DNA of 64,000 bases, taken from positions 1,054,001 through 1,118,000 of the forward strand of contig CBDESS010000001.1 in the NCBI GenBank assembly GCA_965242605.1, in the 5' to 3' direction. The translations under genes were made by a program, and so were the position numbers. The notes below the pieces were generated by a model, which was not told the DNA's origin, searched no databases, and saw only the letters and a program-made list of their open reading frames with translations. Of the stretch, positions 15,336 to 25,401 are shown piece after piece (the first letter of the stretch is position 1; each line of letters begins with the position of its first letter). This stretch comes from JAAXHF01 sp965242605 (GTDB taxonomy: Bacteria; Desulfobacterota; Binatia; Bin18).

Positions 15336-17463
15336 GCTGCTGGGCTGCTGGCTGGCTCTGAGCGGCCTGTGTGCCGCGCCAGCGTCCGCGGCCCGCCCCT
15401 CCCTGGCCGCACTTCCCACGACCGGGCCGATACAGCTTGATGGCGTGCTTGACGAGGCGGTCTGGCAGCACGCCCCGGCCATCGACACGCTGCGGCAGCG
15501 CGAGCCAGACGAAGGCCAGCCGGCGTCCGAGCCGACCCGGGTGCAGGTCGTGTATTCTCCGACCCATCTGTACATCGGGGTGCATTGCACCGACGCTGAG
15601 CCGCAGGCCATTGTGGCTACCCGGTTTGACCGGGACGCCGAGCTGGAGGCCGACGACCGGGTGAGCCTGCTGTTCGACACCTTCCACGACCGGCGCAACG
15701 CCTTTGTCTTCCAGGTCAACGCGGTCGGAGCGCGCTTTGATCAGATCATCTCGGACGAGGGTCAGGACCGCAACCCGGACTGGAACGGCATCTGGCAGGC
15801 CCGGACCCGGATGACTGCCCACGGCTGGGCGGCCGAGGTGGCGATTCCGTTCCACACCCTGAGCTTCAACCCCGCCCAGTCAAGCTGGGGCTTCAACGTC
15901 CAACGGGTCATCAAGCGGCGCAATGAGGAGGCGGTGTGGGCCGGCTATCGGCAGAACCTCAGCTTTTTCCGGGTGTCGGAGGCCGGCAGCCTGACCGGCC
16001 TCAGCGGACTGTCGCAAGGGCTGGGGGTTGACATCGTGCCGGCCTGGTCGTTGATCCCCAGGCGCAAGGCCACCAACGCCCAGCCGGCCGTGGACATTTT
16101 CTATAAGCTCACGCCGAGCCTGACCCTCAGCCTCAGCCTGAATACCGACTTCGGCGAAACCGAGGTGGACGACGCCCAGGTCAACCTGACCCGTTTTTCG
16201 CTCTTTTTCCCCGAGAAACGCCAGTTTTTCCTGGAAGACGCCGGCAATTTTGCGGTCGATGGGCTGACCCCGACTTCCGGCCCGCTGGTCATTATTCCGT
16301 TTTTCAGCCGGCGCATCGGCCTGTCCGACGCTGGGAAAACGGTAGATGTGGTCGGCGGCGGCAAGCTCAGCGGCCGGACCGGGCCGTATCGGCTCGGCCT
16401 GATGAGCGTCCAGACCCAGAACCGCGGCCGCCTGCCGGGCGAGAACTTCAGCATCGTCCGGGTCAAACGCAATATCCTGACTAAATCTTCGGTCGGGTTT
16501 ATTGCCACCCGCAGGACGCCGGAACGGGGGCCGGCGACCGGGCTGGCCGGCGGCGACTTTCGCTACAGCACCTCAGAGCTGGCCGGCGAGAACAACCTGG
16601 AGTTCTCCTCCTTTTTCTTACGCAGCTTCGTGCCGGGGACGACCAAGAATCTGGCCTGGGGCAGTCAGATCAGCCTGCCCAACGATACCTGGCGAATCTT
16701 TGGCACCTACCGGGAGGTGCAGGACGATTTTGAGGCCACTATGGGCTTTGTGCCGCGCAACGGCATCCGCCGCTTTGGCTGGTTTCTCCAGTACGCCCCA
16801 CGTCCCGCGCTGTGGCAGACCCGCCAGGTGAGCTGCGCCTTTGACGGCAATTATTTTGCCGATACGGATACACGGCTGCTGCTGACCCGCAATGTCAACG
16901 TGCCGTGTGAGTGGCGGTTCGAGAGCGGCGATGTGCTGCGCTTTCGCACAATCCAGACCTTTGAGCGCCTGCGGAGCGCGTTTGCCATCAGCGATGGGGT
17001 GACGATCCCGCCCGGGGCGTATGTCTTCCGCCGCCAGCGGATTGAGTTCGACAGCGCCGACAAACGCCGGCTGGCAATCCTGGCCCGCTACGAATGGGGG
17101 CATTTTTTCAGCGGCCGGCGGGATGACTGGACCGGACGGCTGACCTTCCGGCCTGGGCCGGCCGTCTTTTTCAGCGGCGAGTATCAACAGAACGATGTCC
17201 GCCTGCCGTGGGGCAACTTTGCGGTGCGCCTCGTCCGCGCCCGGCTCAACCTCGCCCTCAACCCCGACCTCTCCTGGTTCGCCTTTGGCCAGTACGACAC
17301 CGTGTCGGACAGCCTGGGGCTGCACACCCGGCTGCGTTGGATTATCGAGCCAGGCAACGAGCTGTTTGTGGTCTATCACCACAAGTGGCTGGTTCGTGAC
17401 GACGCTCTGTACTCGACCTCGCGTGAGGGGCGGATCAAGGTCCGCTATACCTATCGCTTCTAG
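15229..17463 (+). CDS. DUF5916 outer-membrane protein, copy 2, intact
   Basis: Paralogue of the preceding gene, collinear over its full length. The CBM9-like domain has LDGVLDEAVWQHAPAIDTL, then FHDRRNAFVFQVNAVGARFD. The barrel has FPEKRQFFLEDAGNFAVDG and ends RIKVRYTYRF. The N-terminus is unsettled: the hydrophobic signal segment LLGCWLALSGLCAAPASA begins right at the stop of copy 1, where only CTG-type codons are in frame. The listed ATG at 15229 lies inside copy 1. Start by coupling at the copy-1 stop is the likelier case. Function is unknown; the domain pair suggests outer-membrane glycan or polymer handling. Confidence 0.85.
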   Translation: MTSSSSTTTTGTPRQAASGPPGARAGSRFAIPIAFRLLGCWLALSGLCAAPASAARPSLAALPTTGPIQLDGVLDEAVWQHAPAIDTLRQREPDEGQPASEPTRVQVVYSPTHLYIGVHCTDAEPQAIVATRFDRDAELEADDRVSLLFDTFHDRRNAFVFQVNAVGARFDQIISDEGQDRNPDWNGIWQARTRMTAHGWAAEVAIPFHTLSFNPAQSSWGFNVQRVIKRRNEEAVWAGYRQNLSFFRVSEAGSLTGLSGLSQGLGVDIVPAWSLIPRRKATNAQPAVDIFYKLTPSLTLSLSLNTDFGETEVDDAQVNLTRFSLFFPEKRQFFLEDAGNFAVDGLTPTSGPLVIIPFFSRRIGLSDAGKTVDVVGGGKLSGRTGPYRLGLMSVQTQNRGRLPGENFSIVRVKRNILTKSSVGFIATRRTPERGPATGLAGGDFRYSTSELAGENNLEFSSFFLRSFVPGTTKNLAWGSQISLPNDTWRIFGTYREVQDDFEATMGFVPRNGIRRFGWFLQYAPRPALWQTRQVSCAFDGNYFADTDTRLLLTRNVNVPCEWRFESGDVLRFRTIQTFERLRSAFAISDGVTIPPGAYVFRRQRIEFDSADKRRLAILARYEWGHFFSGRRDDWTGRLTFRPGPAVFFSGEYQQNDVRLPWGNFAVRLVRARLNLALNPDLSWFAFGQYDTVSDSLGLHTRLRWIIEPGNELFVVYHHKWLVRDDALYSTSREGRIKVRYTYRF

Positions 17464-17625
17464 GCCGCCTGACGCCGCGCCCTCGCGTCTCTGGCCGCAT
17501 ATGGATGGGTCTCGCCGAACCGACCGGGAAAAAGCCCGGCTCGCCGAACACCCTTTTGCCTTGACCACGGCAACCGGCCTGCTTAGGGTGTGGTCAGATA
17601 CGCGAAACATGATAGGCTTTTGCAT

Positions 17626-18651
17626 ATGGCAGTTGATGTAGCGGTCCTCACCCGGCAGCTCCACAATTTCGCCGGGGCGCACTATGGCAAGGATGCCCAG
17701 GTCAGTCAGGTTGAGGTCATGCCCGGTCACGCCGGCCTCAGCTTTGGCTTTCGGGTTGATTTCAATCAAGACGGCCAAGCCGGGGCCGAATCGCTGGTCA
17801 TGCGCCTGCCGCCCAAAGGCGTGCGGCAGAGCGGCAATACGGATGTGCTGCGACAAGTCCCGCTGCTGCGCGCGCTCAAGCGTCGGGGGGTGCCGGTGCC
17901 AACGGTCCGGTGGGCAGGGGATGACCTGCGCTGGTTTGAGGTGCCGTACATCATGGTTGGGCGGCTGCCGGGCCGGACCTTTAATGTCTGGGAGCCGGAC
18001 GGGTCGTTTGACACCAGCCGGCCGGCGGTGGCCGAGCTGTATTATCAGGCGGTCGATGCCCTCGTTCAGGTCCATAGCCTGGACTGGCAGAGCGACCTAG
18101 CGGGCTGGGAGCGGTCACGTTCTCTGGAGACCGAAATCCGCTTTTGGGATACGATCCTGGCCAGAGCCGCAGAGCCACAGTGGGTCAGCCAAGGCCAGGA
18201 AGTCCGGGATCTGCTCCTGGCCAGTCAGCCCCCCACGCCCCCCATCGGTCTGTTTCACGGGGATTTTCAGGCGACGAATTTTCTGTTTGACGGAGACCGT
18301 TTGGTTGCGCTGCTGGACTGGGAAATCTCGGGCATCAGCGGCCATCTGCTTGACCTTGGTTGGCTGCTGGTTTTTACCGACCCTGACAGCTGGGAGGCCG
18401 GCCGTCAACCGATTGAGGCCGCGCCGGCCGGCCACGAGTTGATCGCCCGCTACGAGGACGGTATGCGCCGCAAGGTGCCGGATAGTGACTGGTATCAAGC
18501 GCTGGCCGGCTATCGCTTTGGCGTAATCAGCGGCTTTAACGTCATGCTCCACCGCCGCGGCAAACGCCACGACCCGGAATGGGAGGTGATTGCTCCCTCG
18601 GTCTCAACGCTGTTCAGCCGGGCCAAACGACTGCTGATGAAGGCTGGATGA
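17626..18651 (+). CDS. Phosphotransferase family protein (APH-like)
   Basis: Kinase-fold protein of the aminoglycoside phosphotransferase / ACAD10-like group. It has the Brenner motif FHGDFQATNFLFDG and the metal-binding LLDWEISGISGHLLDLGWLL. Such genes usually accompany acyl-CoA metabolism rather than drug resistance. I chose ATG 17626 (MAVDVAVLTRQL); an in-frame start 12 codons upstream is possible. 341 aa. It stands alone, converging with the IalB-like gene. Confidence 0.88.
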   Translation: MAVDVAVLTRQLHNFAGAHYGKDAQVSQVEVMPGHAGLSFGFRVDFNQDGQAGAESLVMRLPPKGVRQSGNTDVLRQVPLLRALKRRGVPVPTVRWAGDDLRWFEVPYIMVGRLPGRTFNVWEPDGSFDTSRPAVAELYYQAVDALVQVHSLDWQSDLAGWERSRSLETEIRFWDTILARAAEPQWVSQGQEVRDLLLASQPPTPPIGLFHGDFQATNFLFDGDRLVALLDWEISGISGHLLDLGWLLVFTDPDSWEAGRQPIEAAPAGHELIARYEDGMRRKVPDSDWYQALAGYRFGVISGFNVMLHRRGKRHDPEWEVIAPSVSTLFSRAKRLLMKAG

Positions 18652-18686
18652 CGGCCCAGAGATGAGGCGGTCCGGCGGCCACGCGC

Positions 18687-19307
18687 TTATTGGGCGACTG
18701 CCTCCTGCAAGCGCGCATAACTGTCGGTAAACCCATCGAGCGAAACTTCCACCCGGACGACCTGCTCTCTGCTGGATTCGACCATCCTGGTGGCAAGGAC
18801 CTGACCCGTTCTGAGCTGTCCCAGGAGTGCCTCGTCAAGCAGCCCCCGGGCCAGGCAGCCGGCCGGGAGACAGGTCTGAAACGACAGGCTGTAGCTCTTC
18901 CCTTCATCAACCTGGAGCACAATGCCTCTGTTGAGCAGGAGGCCGAGCGGGGTCAGGATGGTGATCTCGGCACCGCTCGCCTGTCGCGGTGCCAGCGTGA
19001 CAGTTAGAAGCTGCTGGGGCTTTCCCGACTTCTCGTCATGCCAACTGAGACGCTGCTCCATAGCGCACTGCCGGACCTGGTGGCCGTCCTCGGTCTCGCG
19101 GAGTGCGCAGTGCGCCATCCAGTCGCCATAGGTCTCAGAAAACCGGCCCGGGGCCGCGGCAGCGGTCTGTGCCGCCGCGGTCCCGGGACCGAGCAAGTCT
19201 GGCGTGAGGGGGAGGCCGGCGGGCAAGAGCAACAGGGCTGCCGCCAGCAAACCTGCGTAGGAAACGGGCCGCTTGAACGAACAGGAATGCATTATCGGCG
19301 AAGTCAC
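18687..19307 (-). CDS. IalB (invasion-associated locus B) family periplasmic protein
   Basis: A hydrophobic signal segment YAGLLAAALLLLPAGLPL is followed by an IalB domain with FSETYGDWMAHCALRE and paired cysteines in VRQCAMEQ and FQTCLPAGCLARG. 206 aa. The start is a GTG whose GTGA overlaps the stop of the HU-like gene, and AGGAGAGG lies upstream. The two are translationally coupled. Role unknown outside pathogens. Confidence 0.8.
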   Translation of the reverse strand: MTSPIMHSCSFKRPVSYAGLLAAALLLLPAGLPLTPDLLGPGTAAAQTAAAAPGRFSETYGDWMAHCALRETEDGHQVRQCAMEQRLSWHDEKSGKPQQLLTVTLAPRQASGAEITILTPLGLLLNRGIVLQVDEGKSYSLSFQTCLPAGCLARGLLDEALLGQLRTGQVLATRMVESSREQVVRVEVSLDGFTDSYARLQEAVAQ

Positions 19308-19717
19308 GCCCGGCCTCTCCTGCTCGGCCTGCGGACCGCAGGGCGAAGCGCCTGTCCAGGCTTTGGCTGCCGACCTTCTGGCAGTTGCTCTGGTGGTGGT
19401 TTTTTGGCGGCTGACCTGGGCGCGCCCAGAATGCCCTCTTTGAACGCCTTGGAGGGGGTGAAGGCCACTTTTTTCCGCGCCCTGATGCGGATGGGGTCGC
19501 CGGTTTGCGGGTTGCGGCCCGTCCGTGCTTTCAGAGCCTTGAGGCGGAAGACTCCGAGGTTCGGAACCTTGAGCACTTTTTCTTTTTTGACGGTTTTGGT
19601 GATAAAGGTCACGAGCGCCGTCAGGGTGTCGTCTGCCTGGCGATTAGAGAGCCCGCCCCACTCATCGGCCAGCTTCTTGACCATCTCTGTCTTCGTCATA
19701 GACTTCGGCTCTGCCAT
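19304..19717 (-). CDS. HU/IHF-family DNA-binding protein with basic tail
   Basis: Nucleoid protein. Residues 1-95 are a standard HU fold (MTKTEMVKKLADEWGGLSNR, then GRNPQTGDPIRIRARKKVAF, ending PSKAFKEG). A tail of about 40 residues rich in Pro, Lys and Arg follows, such as histone-like tails of some GC-rich bacteria. GAGGAG precedes the ATG at 19717. An upstream in-frame extension to 19846 has no ribosome site and is not conserved. Stop overlaps the IalB start. Confidence 0.9.
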   Translation of the reverse strand: MAEPKSMTKTEMVKKLADEWGGLSNRQADDTLTALVTFITKTVKKEKVLKVPNLGVFRLKALKARTGRNPQTGDPIRIRARKKVAFTPSKAFKEGILGAPRSAAKKPPPEQLPEGRQPKPGQALRPAVRRPSRRGRA

Positions 19718-19939
19718 AACAACTCCTCTCTTCTCCTGCGACAAGGCAAGCTGTGGAACCTTTTGTGACGGCGGTGGCAGTCTCGTCCAGGATAGTGTCA
19801 AGAGAGCGCCCGGACAGCGCGCCCGGACGACCTGCCCCCATGACACGCTGTTTTCTAGCCGGTGTGGCCAGAAAAGTCAATAAAATACACGCTCAATGAG
19901 AAAAATTCAGCAGAAAATCCCGGACAGGCCGACCCCCGG

Positions 19940-22384
19940 CTAATGGTACATCTCAACGAGGTCAATCAGGCCGCGCCGTTTGAGTTCCTTGAACAGCCGG
20001 CCTTTGACCTGCTGGGCCGTTTCCATGCGGACCGCTTCCTGGCTCAAACGCCGTGCCGACAGGGCCGACAGGGAACGCAGCACCCGTTTGATGACCGGCA
20101 CAAAGAACGGCTTCATGCTGAGTTCGTCGAGTCCCATGCCGAGCAGCAGCAGCGTATACAGCGGGTCGGCGGCCATCTCGCCACACAGGCTGACCCGCTT
20201 GCCGGCCCGTTTGGCCGCCCGGACGGTGTCATACACGGCTCTGAGCACGGCCGGGTGCAGCGGCTCGTACAACGGGGCGACTTTCGGGTTGTTGCGATCG
20301 ACGGCTAACACATACTGAATCAGGTCGTTCGTCCCGATACTGAAAAAGTCAACGGCCTCGGCCAGCTGCTCAGCCATCAACACCGCCGATGGAACCTCGA
20401 CCATCATGCCAATCGGCATACTGGCGTCAAACGCCTGGCCCTCTGTGCGCAGCTCCTCTTTGGCCTGGGCGAAGAGTTCTTTGACATGGTTCAACTCTTC
20501 GAGGCTGGAGATCATGGGAAACAAGACCCGCACCGGACCCTGCGCCCCAGCCCGCAGAATAGCCCGGAGTTGGACCTTGAACAGCTCGTGCATCTCGAGC
20601 GAGATGCGGATCGAGCGCCAGCCCAAAAACGGATTATCCTCCCGCGGAAGGCGCAGATATGAGGGGTATTTGTCGGGTCCCAGGTCAAGCGTCCGAATTG
20701 TCACCGGCCGGCCGGCCACGCCCTTGAGCACACGACAGTAGAGGGAGAACTGTTCATCTTCGCTCGGAAAATCGTGATAGGTCAGAAACGGGACCTCGGT
20801 CCGGTACAGGCCGACCCCGTCGGCTCCGTGGCGTTTGGCAAACACGGTATCGCTCAGCAACCCGACATTCGCAGCCAGGCTGAGCCGCACCCCGTCCCGC
20901 GTTTCGGCCGGCAGCTCGTGCAGGTCTTCCAGGTCACGCGTAAACGCCCGGTACTCCCGGTCGAGCCGGCCGTATTCACGCGCGACATCGCTGCCCGGAT
21001 TGAGATACACCACCCCGGAGTTGCCATCGACGATCAGCGTATCGGCCTGCTCGATCAACTCGGTGTGAGAGACGCCGACAACGGTCGGAATCTCGAACGA
21101 CTTGGCCAGGATGGCTGCGTGCGAAGTGGCCCCCCCGCTGGCCAGCACAACGCCTTTGAGCCGTGTGTGGTCAACCAGGCACAGGTCCGAGAGCGTCACC
21201 TCATCGGCCACCAGGACAAAGCTCTCGCCCTGTGGCCGCTCGCGCTCTTCCAGGCCCAGCAGGTGGCGCAAAACCCGCTGGCCAATGTCGCGCAGATCGG
21301 TCGTCCGATCCTGGAGATGTGTGTCGCCAGCGCGGCTGAGCGTCTCGATATACTCTTCAAGAACTTTTTTGAGCGCGGTCTCCGCGGCCGCGCCCCGCCC
21401 GATCAGAGCTTCGACCTTCTTGACCAGGCCCGGGTCCTCCAGCATCAGGCGGTGGGCGTCAAAGATCGCCCGGTCGATCTCCGGCAGGCGTTTGCGCACC
21501 TGTTCTTTGAGCGCCTCAATCTCTTCGATCGAACACTGGAGGGCGTGGCGAAACAGCCGCAGCTCGGCTGCCGCATCATCGGTCCGGCGCTCGGTCAGGG
21601 CACCAAAATGGATTTCTGGATGGACCAAGTAGGCTTGACCGACGCCAAAGCCGGGCGACGCGCCGACCCCGGTCAGTCGCCGCCGGCGGGTCTGTCCCCC
21701 GGCCCCGGCCGCCTTGTCGCCCGTCGGCCGGGGAGCGCTCAGGCGTTGCACGGCCTTGCGCATCCGCGCCCGATAGGCCCGATATTCGCGCTCTTTTGTC
21801 TCCAGCGTCTCTGACAGCCGGGCCTGGATAATAATCGTGCTGACCTGCGATGAGATAGTCTTGAGCAAGCGGATTTCGCCCCGCGCGAAGCGCCGCCGGC
21901 TGCGGCTCTGCACAACCAGGACCCCGATCGGCTTGTCGTGTTCAAGCAGCGGCAGACCGAGAAACGAGTGAAAGCGCTCTTCGCCGGTCTCGGGAAAGTA
22001 TTTATTGCGTGGATGGGTCATGGCGTCGGGGGCCATGACCGGCTCCAGCGTTTCGATCACCAGTCCGGCCAGACCCTCGGTCTTGCGCATGCGGACCTTG
22101 CCGACCGCGCTCCGGTCAAGACCGGTCGTCGCCCACAGGGTCAACCAGCGGTTTCTTGTGCCCAGCAGGTAGAGCGAGCACACATCGGTCACCATGCGCC
22201 GAGCGATGGTCCGGGTCACCTCTTCGAGCGTTTGCTTGAGGTCGTGCGAGCGGGTGATCAGCGCGCCAATATCCTCAATCAAGCGGAGGTCGCGCCCGGG
22301 GGCCGGCTGGGCGGTAGAACGCGCGGAAGTCCGGGTCTTCGGCCTTGGGGGCCTGGAGGTCGTCTTTTTGGAAGCTCCAGCCAT
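19940..22384 (-). CDS. ptsP: PtsP, nitrogen-type PTS enzyme I with GAF domain
   Basis: Transfers phosphate from phosphoenolpyruvate to NPr in the regulatory (non-sugar) PTS. A basic N-terminal tail is followed by a GAF domain (about residues 35-195). The enzyme-I N-domain has the phosphorylated His in GGATSHAAILAKS. The PEP-binding barrel has GADGVGLYRTEVPFL, IGTNDLIQYVLAVDR and SLCGEMAADP. 814 aa, slightly longer than usual because of the basic tail and a linker after the GAF domain. No HPr/NPr or EIIA gene is near. Confidence 0.95.
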   Translation of the reverse strand: MAGASKKTTSRPPRPKTRTSARSTAQPAPGRDLRLIEDIGALITRSHDLKQTLEEVTRTIARRMVTDVCSLYLLGTRNRWLTLWATTGLDRSAVGKVRMRKTEGLAGLVIETLEPVMAPDAMTHPRNKYFPETGEERFHSFLGLPLLEHDKPIGVLVVQSRSRRRFARGEIRLLKTISSQVSTIIIQARLSETLETKEREYRAYRARMRKAVQRLSAPRPTGDKAAGAGGQTRRRRLTGVGASPGFGVGQAYLVHPEIHFGALTERRTDDAAAELRLFRHALQCSIEEIEALKEQVRKRLPEIDRAIFDAHRLMLEDPGLVKKVEALIGRGAAAETALKKVLEEYIETLSRAGDTHLQDRTTDLRDIGQRVLRHLLGLEERERPQGESFVLVADEVTLSDLCLVDHTRLKGVVLASGGATSHAAILAKSFEIPTVVGVSHTELIEQADTLIVDGNSGVVYLNPGSDVAREYGRLDREYRAFTRDLEDLHELPAETRDGVRLSLAANVGLLSDTVFAKRHGADGVGLYRTEVPFLTYHDFPSEDEQFSLYCRVLKGVAGRPVTIRTLDLGPDKYPSYLRLPREDNPFLGWRSIRISLEMHELFKVQLRAILRAGAQGPVRVLFPMISSLEELNHVKELFAQAKEELRTEGQAFDASMPIGMMVEVPSAVLMAEQLAEAVDFFSIGTNDLIQYVLAVDRNNPKVAPLYEPLHPAVLRAVYDTVRAAKRAGKRVSLCGEMAADPLYTLLLLGMGLDELSMKPFFVPVIKRVLRSLSALSARRLSQEAVRMETAQQVKGRLFKELKRRGLIDLVEMYH

Positions 22385-22509
22385 GAGAAGTCGTTATTGG
22401 CCGGGCATCATAGCCCAGCCCAGGCCGGGCAACAAGGGAAACGGGGCAACGGAGGAGGAGAGGCCGCCGCAGTTTTCCGCTCCGGCCTCAGTCTCCACAG
22501 ATGAAAAGC

Positions 22510-23313
22510 TCAAGACGGGTCATCTTTGACCCAGCCGGCCCGGTGATTCAGAGGAGCATGGCCGCGGCCGATGCGGAACCCGGCGGTCATGGCTTGGGTG
22601 ACAAAGGTTTTGGCCGCGGCGACCGCATCGGGAACCGACCGGCCCCTGGCCAAGCCGGCGGTGAGGGCGGCAGAGAAGGTACACCCGGCCCCGTGGGTGC
22701 AGACCGTATCCAGCCTGTGTGAGGTATAACTGTGGAAGCTGCTGCCGTCGAACAGCACATCGCATGCCTCGCCCTCCAGATGCCCGCCTTTGACAACGAC
22801 ATAGGCCGGGCCGAGGGCTTTGATGCGGCGGGCGGCTTCTTCCATACCGGCGCGGTCGGCCACCTCAAGACCGGCCAGCAGTCCGGCTTCGTACAGATTG
22901 GGGGTCACGACCAGGGCCAGGGGCAGGAGGTGGTCAACGAGCGCCTGTCTGGCCTCTTCTCGCAACAGCCGATGGCCGCCTTTGGCGACCATGACAGGGT
23001 CAACCACAAGCTGGCGGAGCCGATACTCGGTAATTTTTTTGCTGACGGTCGTGACCAGGGGACTGGACGACAGCATGCCCGTCTTGGCCGCCCGGGTGCC
23101 AATATCGGACAGGACACTATCGAACTGTTGGCCCACAAAGTCGGTCGGCAGCTCACTGACCGCCTGTACGCCCCGGGTGTTCTGGGCGGTGACGGCCGTC
23201 AGGACGCTCGTCCCATAGACACCGAGGGCAAAAAAGGTCTTGAGATCGGCCTGGATACCGGCCCCGCCACCGCTGTCAGAGCCGGCGATGGTCAACGCTT
23301 TGGCAACAGACAT
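22510..23313 (-). CDS. thiD: Hydroxymethylpyrimidine/phosphomethylpyrimidine kinase
   Basis: Phosphorylates HMP and HMP-P in thiamine synthesis. The N-terminal motif is TIAGSDSGGGAGIQADLKTF and the catalytic anion hole THGAGCTFSAALTAGLARG. 267 aa, standard. It follows the PHP gene with a 3-base gap, so they share a transcript. No TPP riboswitch core was seen upstream. Confidence 0.95.
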   Translation of the reverse strand: MSVAKALTIAGSDSGGGAGIQADLKTFFALGVYGTSVLTAVTAQNTRGVQAVSELPTDFVGQQFDSVLSDIGTRAAKTGMLSSSPLVTTVSKKITEYRLRQLVVDPVMVAKGGHRLLREEARQALVDHLLPLALVVTPNLYEAGLLAGLEVADRAGMEEAARRIKALGPAYVVVKGGHLEGEACDVLFDGSSFHSYTSHRLDTVCTHGAGCTFSAALTAGLARGRSVPDAVAAAKTFVTQAMTAGFRIGRGHAPLNHRAGWVKDDPS

Positions 23314-23316
23314 GGG

Positions 23317-23997
23317 TTATGCAGGAAAGGCCCCGAACTGGCCGATATTGAGCCCCTGGCCGGCCGAGAAACGACCAGCCTTGAGTTCGGCGATCAGCTC
23401 ACGAGTGGTGGAGACCGGCCTCTCAAGGACCGTCACGGCGCAGCCGATCGACGAGCGAGAATGGCTATCACTGCCCCCCACCCCCTTCATGCCCAGGTAC
23501 TCGGCAACGGCGTGAGCGTACAGGTTCTCCTGCTCCGAACACGCGCCGTTGACGACCTCAATTGCGTCCACATACTGCAAAACTTCCAGCGCCTTGACGC
23601 CCGACACGGGATCATCAACATCGATCGCTGGGGTTTTATGAATGAACTGAAAACGGGGATCAAGCTTGTACCGAAACGGATGGTTGGCGATCAGAAACCC
23701 GTCCACGTCGTCAATCACCCGGCGCAGTTCTCTGACCTTATAGATGCCGCCGACATAGCGGTCGAGACCAAAGGTACCGACATGGCCCCACTCGGTGGAG
23801 ACTTCAATGCCCACAAACAGCGTTACGCCCCGCTCCTCGGCGTACTCGCCAATGTCCGGGTCGCTCCATGCATTGTCATGCTCGGTAATGCAGATACCTT
23901 CAAGCCCGATGTTCCGGGCTTGGTCGATCATGGCCAAGGGGTCCAGATTGCTATCGGCACTGCCCCGGGTCGTATGGGTATGGAAATCAATGCGCAT
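23317..23997 (-). CDS. PHP-domain metal-dependent hydrolase
   Basis: Polymerase-and-histidinol-phosphatase domain. Metal ligands are visible in DFHTHTTRGSADS, ITEHDNAW, LIANHPFRY and GVGGSDSHSRSSIG. 226 aa. Substrate unknown; such proteins hydrolyse phosphate esters. First gene of a two-gene unit with thiD, divergent from the CoA-transferase. Confidence 0.87.
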   Translation of the reverse strand: MRIDFHTHTTRGSADSNLDPLAMIDQARNIGLEGICITEHDNAWSDPDIGEYAEERGVTLFVGIEVSTEWGHVGTFGLDRYVGGIYKVRELRRVIDDVDGFLIANHPFRYKLDPRFQFIHKTPAIDVDDPVSGVKALEVLQYVDAIEVVNGACSEQENLYAHAVAEYLGMKGVGGSDSHSRSSIGCAVTVLERPVSTTRELIAELKAGRFSAGQGLNIGQFGAFPA

Positions 23998-24180
23998 CCC
24001 GCGTCTGTCTCCTTGTTGATACTCACCCCTGTATACCGCCTTCGGGCTCGAGGAGCAAGTTGTTCAGGGCCGTCGGGCCCGGGCCACTTTTTGCTTGGCT
24101 CCGGGGCCGGCCTGTGCTAGAGTCCGCCCACAGGACAGGAAGACTTGGTGATGTCGTCAGATGGGAAAGGAGGGAAGACC

Positions 24181-25398
24181 ATGGCTATGCCACTAGACGG
24201 GATTCGCATTATCGACTGGACGATTTTCCAGCAGGGGCCGGTCGCGACGATGATGCTCGGCGACCTCGGGGCGGAGGTCATCAAGCTCGAAGAGCGGGTC
24301 GGCGGCGACCCGGGCCGGGGGGTGATGAGTATCGCCGGGGCCATGATCGGCACGAGCGAGGGCCACAACTTTTATTTTGAGGCCAACAACCGCCACAAGC
24401 AGAGCCTCACGCTCGATCTCAAAAAACCCGAGGCCAGAGCAATTGTCTACAAACTGGTCGAGAAGTCCGATGTCTTTGTCCAGAACTTCCGTCAGGGCGT
24501 GGCCGCCCGGCTGGGCCTGGATTACCGAACCCTGTCCGAGTACAACCCCAAGCTCATCTATGCCAGCGCCACCGGCTACGGGCCGTTCGGGCCGGACTCT
24601 GCCGAGCCGTCGTTTGACTATATGGGCCTGGCCCGCTCGGGGATCATGAATGCGGCTGGCGAGCCCAATATGCCGCCGCTCAACATCACCGGCGGGATTG
24701 CGGACCAGATGGGGGCGATCATGCTCGCCTACGCGGTACTGGCCGCCCTGATGGCGCGGGATAGATACGGCATCGGCCAAGAGGTCGATACCTCACACCT
24801 GGGCAGCATGACGGCCCTCCAGGGTCTGAATGTCGCCTGCCAGACGATTTTGAACGCCGAGTTCAAACGCATGCCCCGGGCAGCCGCCCCCAGCGCCCTG
24901 TGGAATCATTACCGGTGTGGAGACGGCAAGTGGCTCTGCCTGGCCATGGCCCAGCAAGACCGCTACTGGACGGACTTCTGCGCCGCCCTGGGCATCTCCG
25001 ATCTCGCCACCGACCCGCGCTTCGACACCATGGCCCGGCGGGCCGAGAACGCCGCCGAGCTGGTCCCGATTATCGACAAGGTGTTTGCCTCCAAACCGCG
25101 TGACCACTGGATGCACGTCCTCAAAGAGGGCGGGGACTTCATCTACACCGTCGTCAACAGCATCGCCGACCTGCCGAGCGACCCGCAGATGCTCGCCAAC
25201 GACTATGTGGTTGACTACGAGCATCCGACCTGGGGCCAGACCACAATTGTCGGCGTGCCGTTTCGGCTCAGCAAAACGCCCGGCAACCCCAAAGCGCCGG
25301 CCCCCGAGTTCGGCCAGCACACCGAGACGATTCTGACCGAGCTGCTGGACTATTCGTGGGAAGAGGTCGCCAGGCTGCACGATCAGGAAGTCATCTAG
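24181..25398 (+). CDS. CaiB/BaiF family (class III) CoA-transferase
   Basis: Transfers CoA between carboxylates. The N-terminal motif is GPVATMMLGDLGAEVIKLE, then NRHKQSLTLDLKKPEARA. The catalytic Asp is in EPSFDYMGLARSG. 405 aa. GGAGG precedes the ATG at 24181. The substrate is unknown. Confidence 0.93.
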   Translation: MAMPLDGIRIIDWTIFQQGPVATMMLGDLGAEVIKLEERVGGDPGRGVMSIAGAMIGTSEGHNFYFEANNRHKQSLTLDLKKPEARAIVYKLVEKSDVFVQNFRQGVAARLGLDYRTLSEYNPKLIYASATGYGPFGPDSAEPSFDYMGLARSGIMNAAGEPNMPPLNITGGIADQMGAIMLAYAVLAALMARDRYGIGQEVDTSHLGSMTALQGLNVACQTILNAEFKRMPRAAAPSALWNHYRCGDGKWLCLAMAQQDRYWTDFCAALGISDLATDPRFDTMARRAENAAELVPIIDKVFASKPRDHWMHVLKEGGDFIYTVVNSIADLPSDPQMLANDYVVDYEHPTWGQTTIVGVPFRLSKTPGNPKAPAPEFGQHTETILTELLDYSWEEVARLHDQEVI

Positions 25399-25401
25399 CG
25401 C

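Noticed and set aside
19718..19846. Upstream in-frame extension of the HU-like gene
   Set aside because: ATG 19717 has a strong GAGGAG site and the HU fold begins there.
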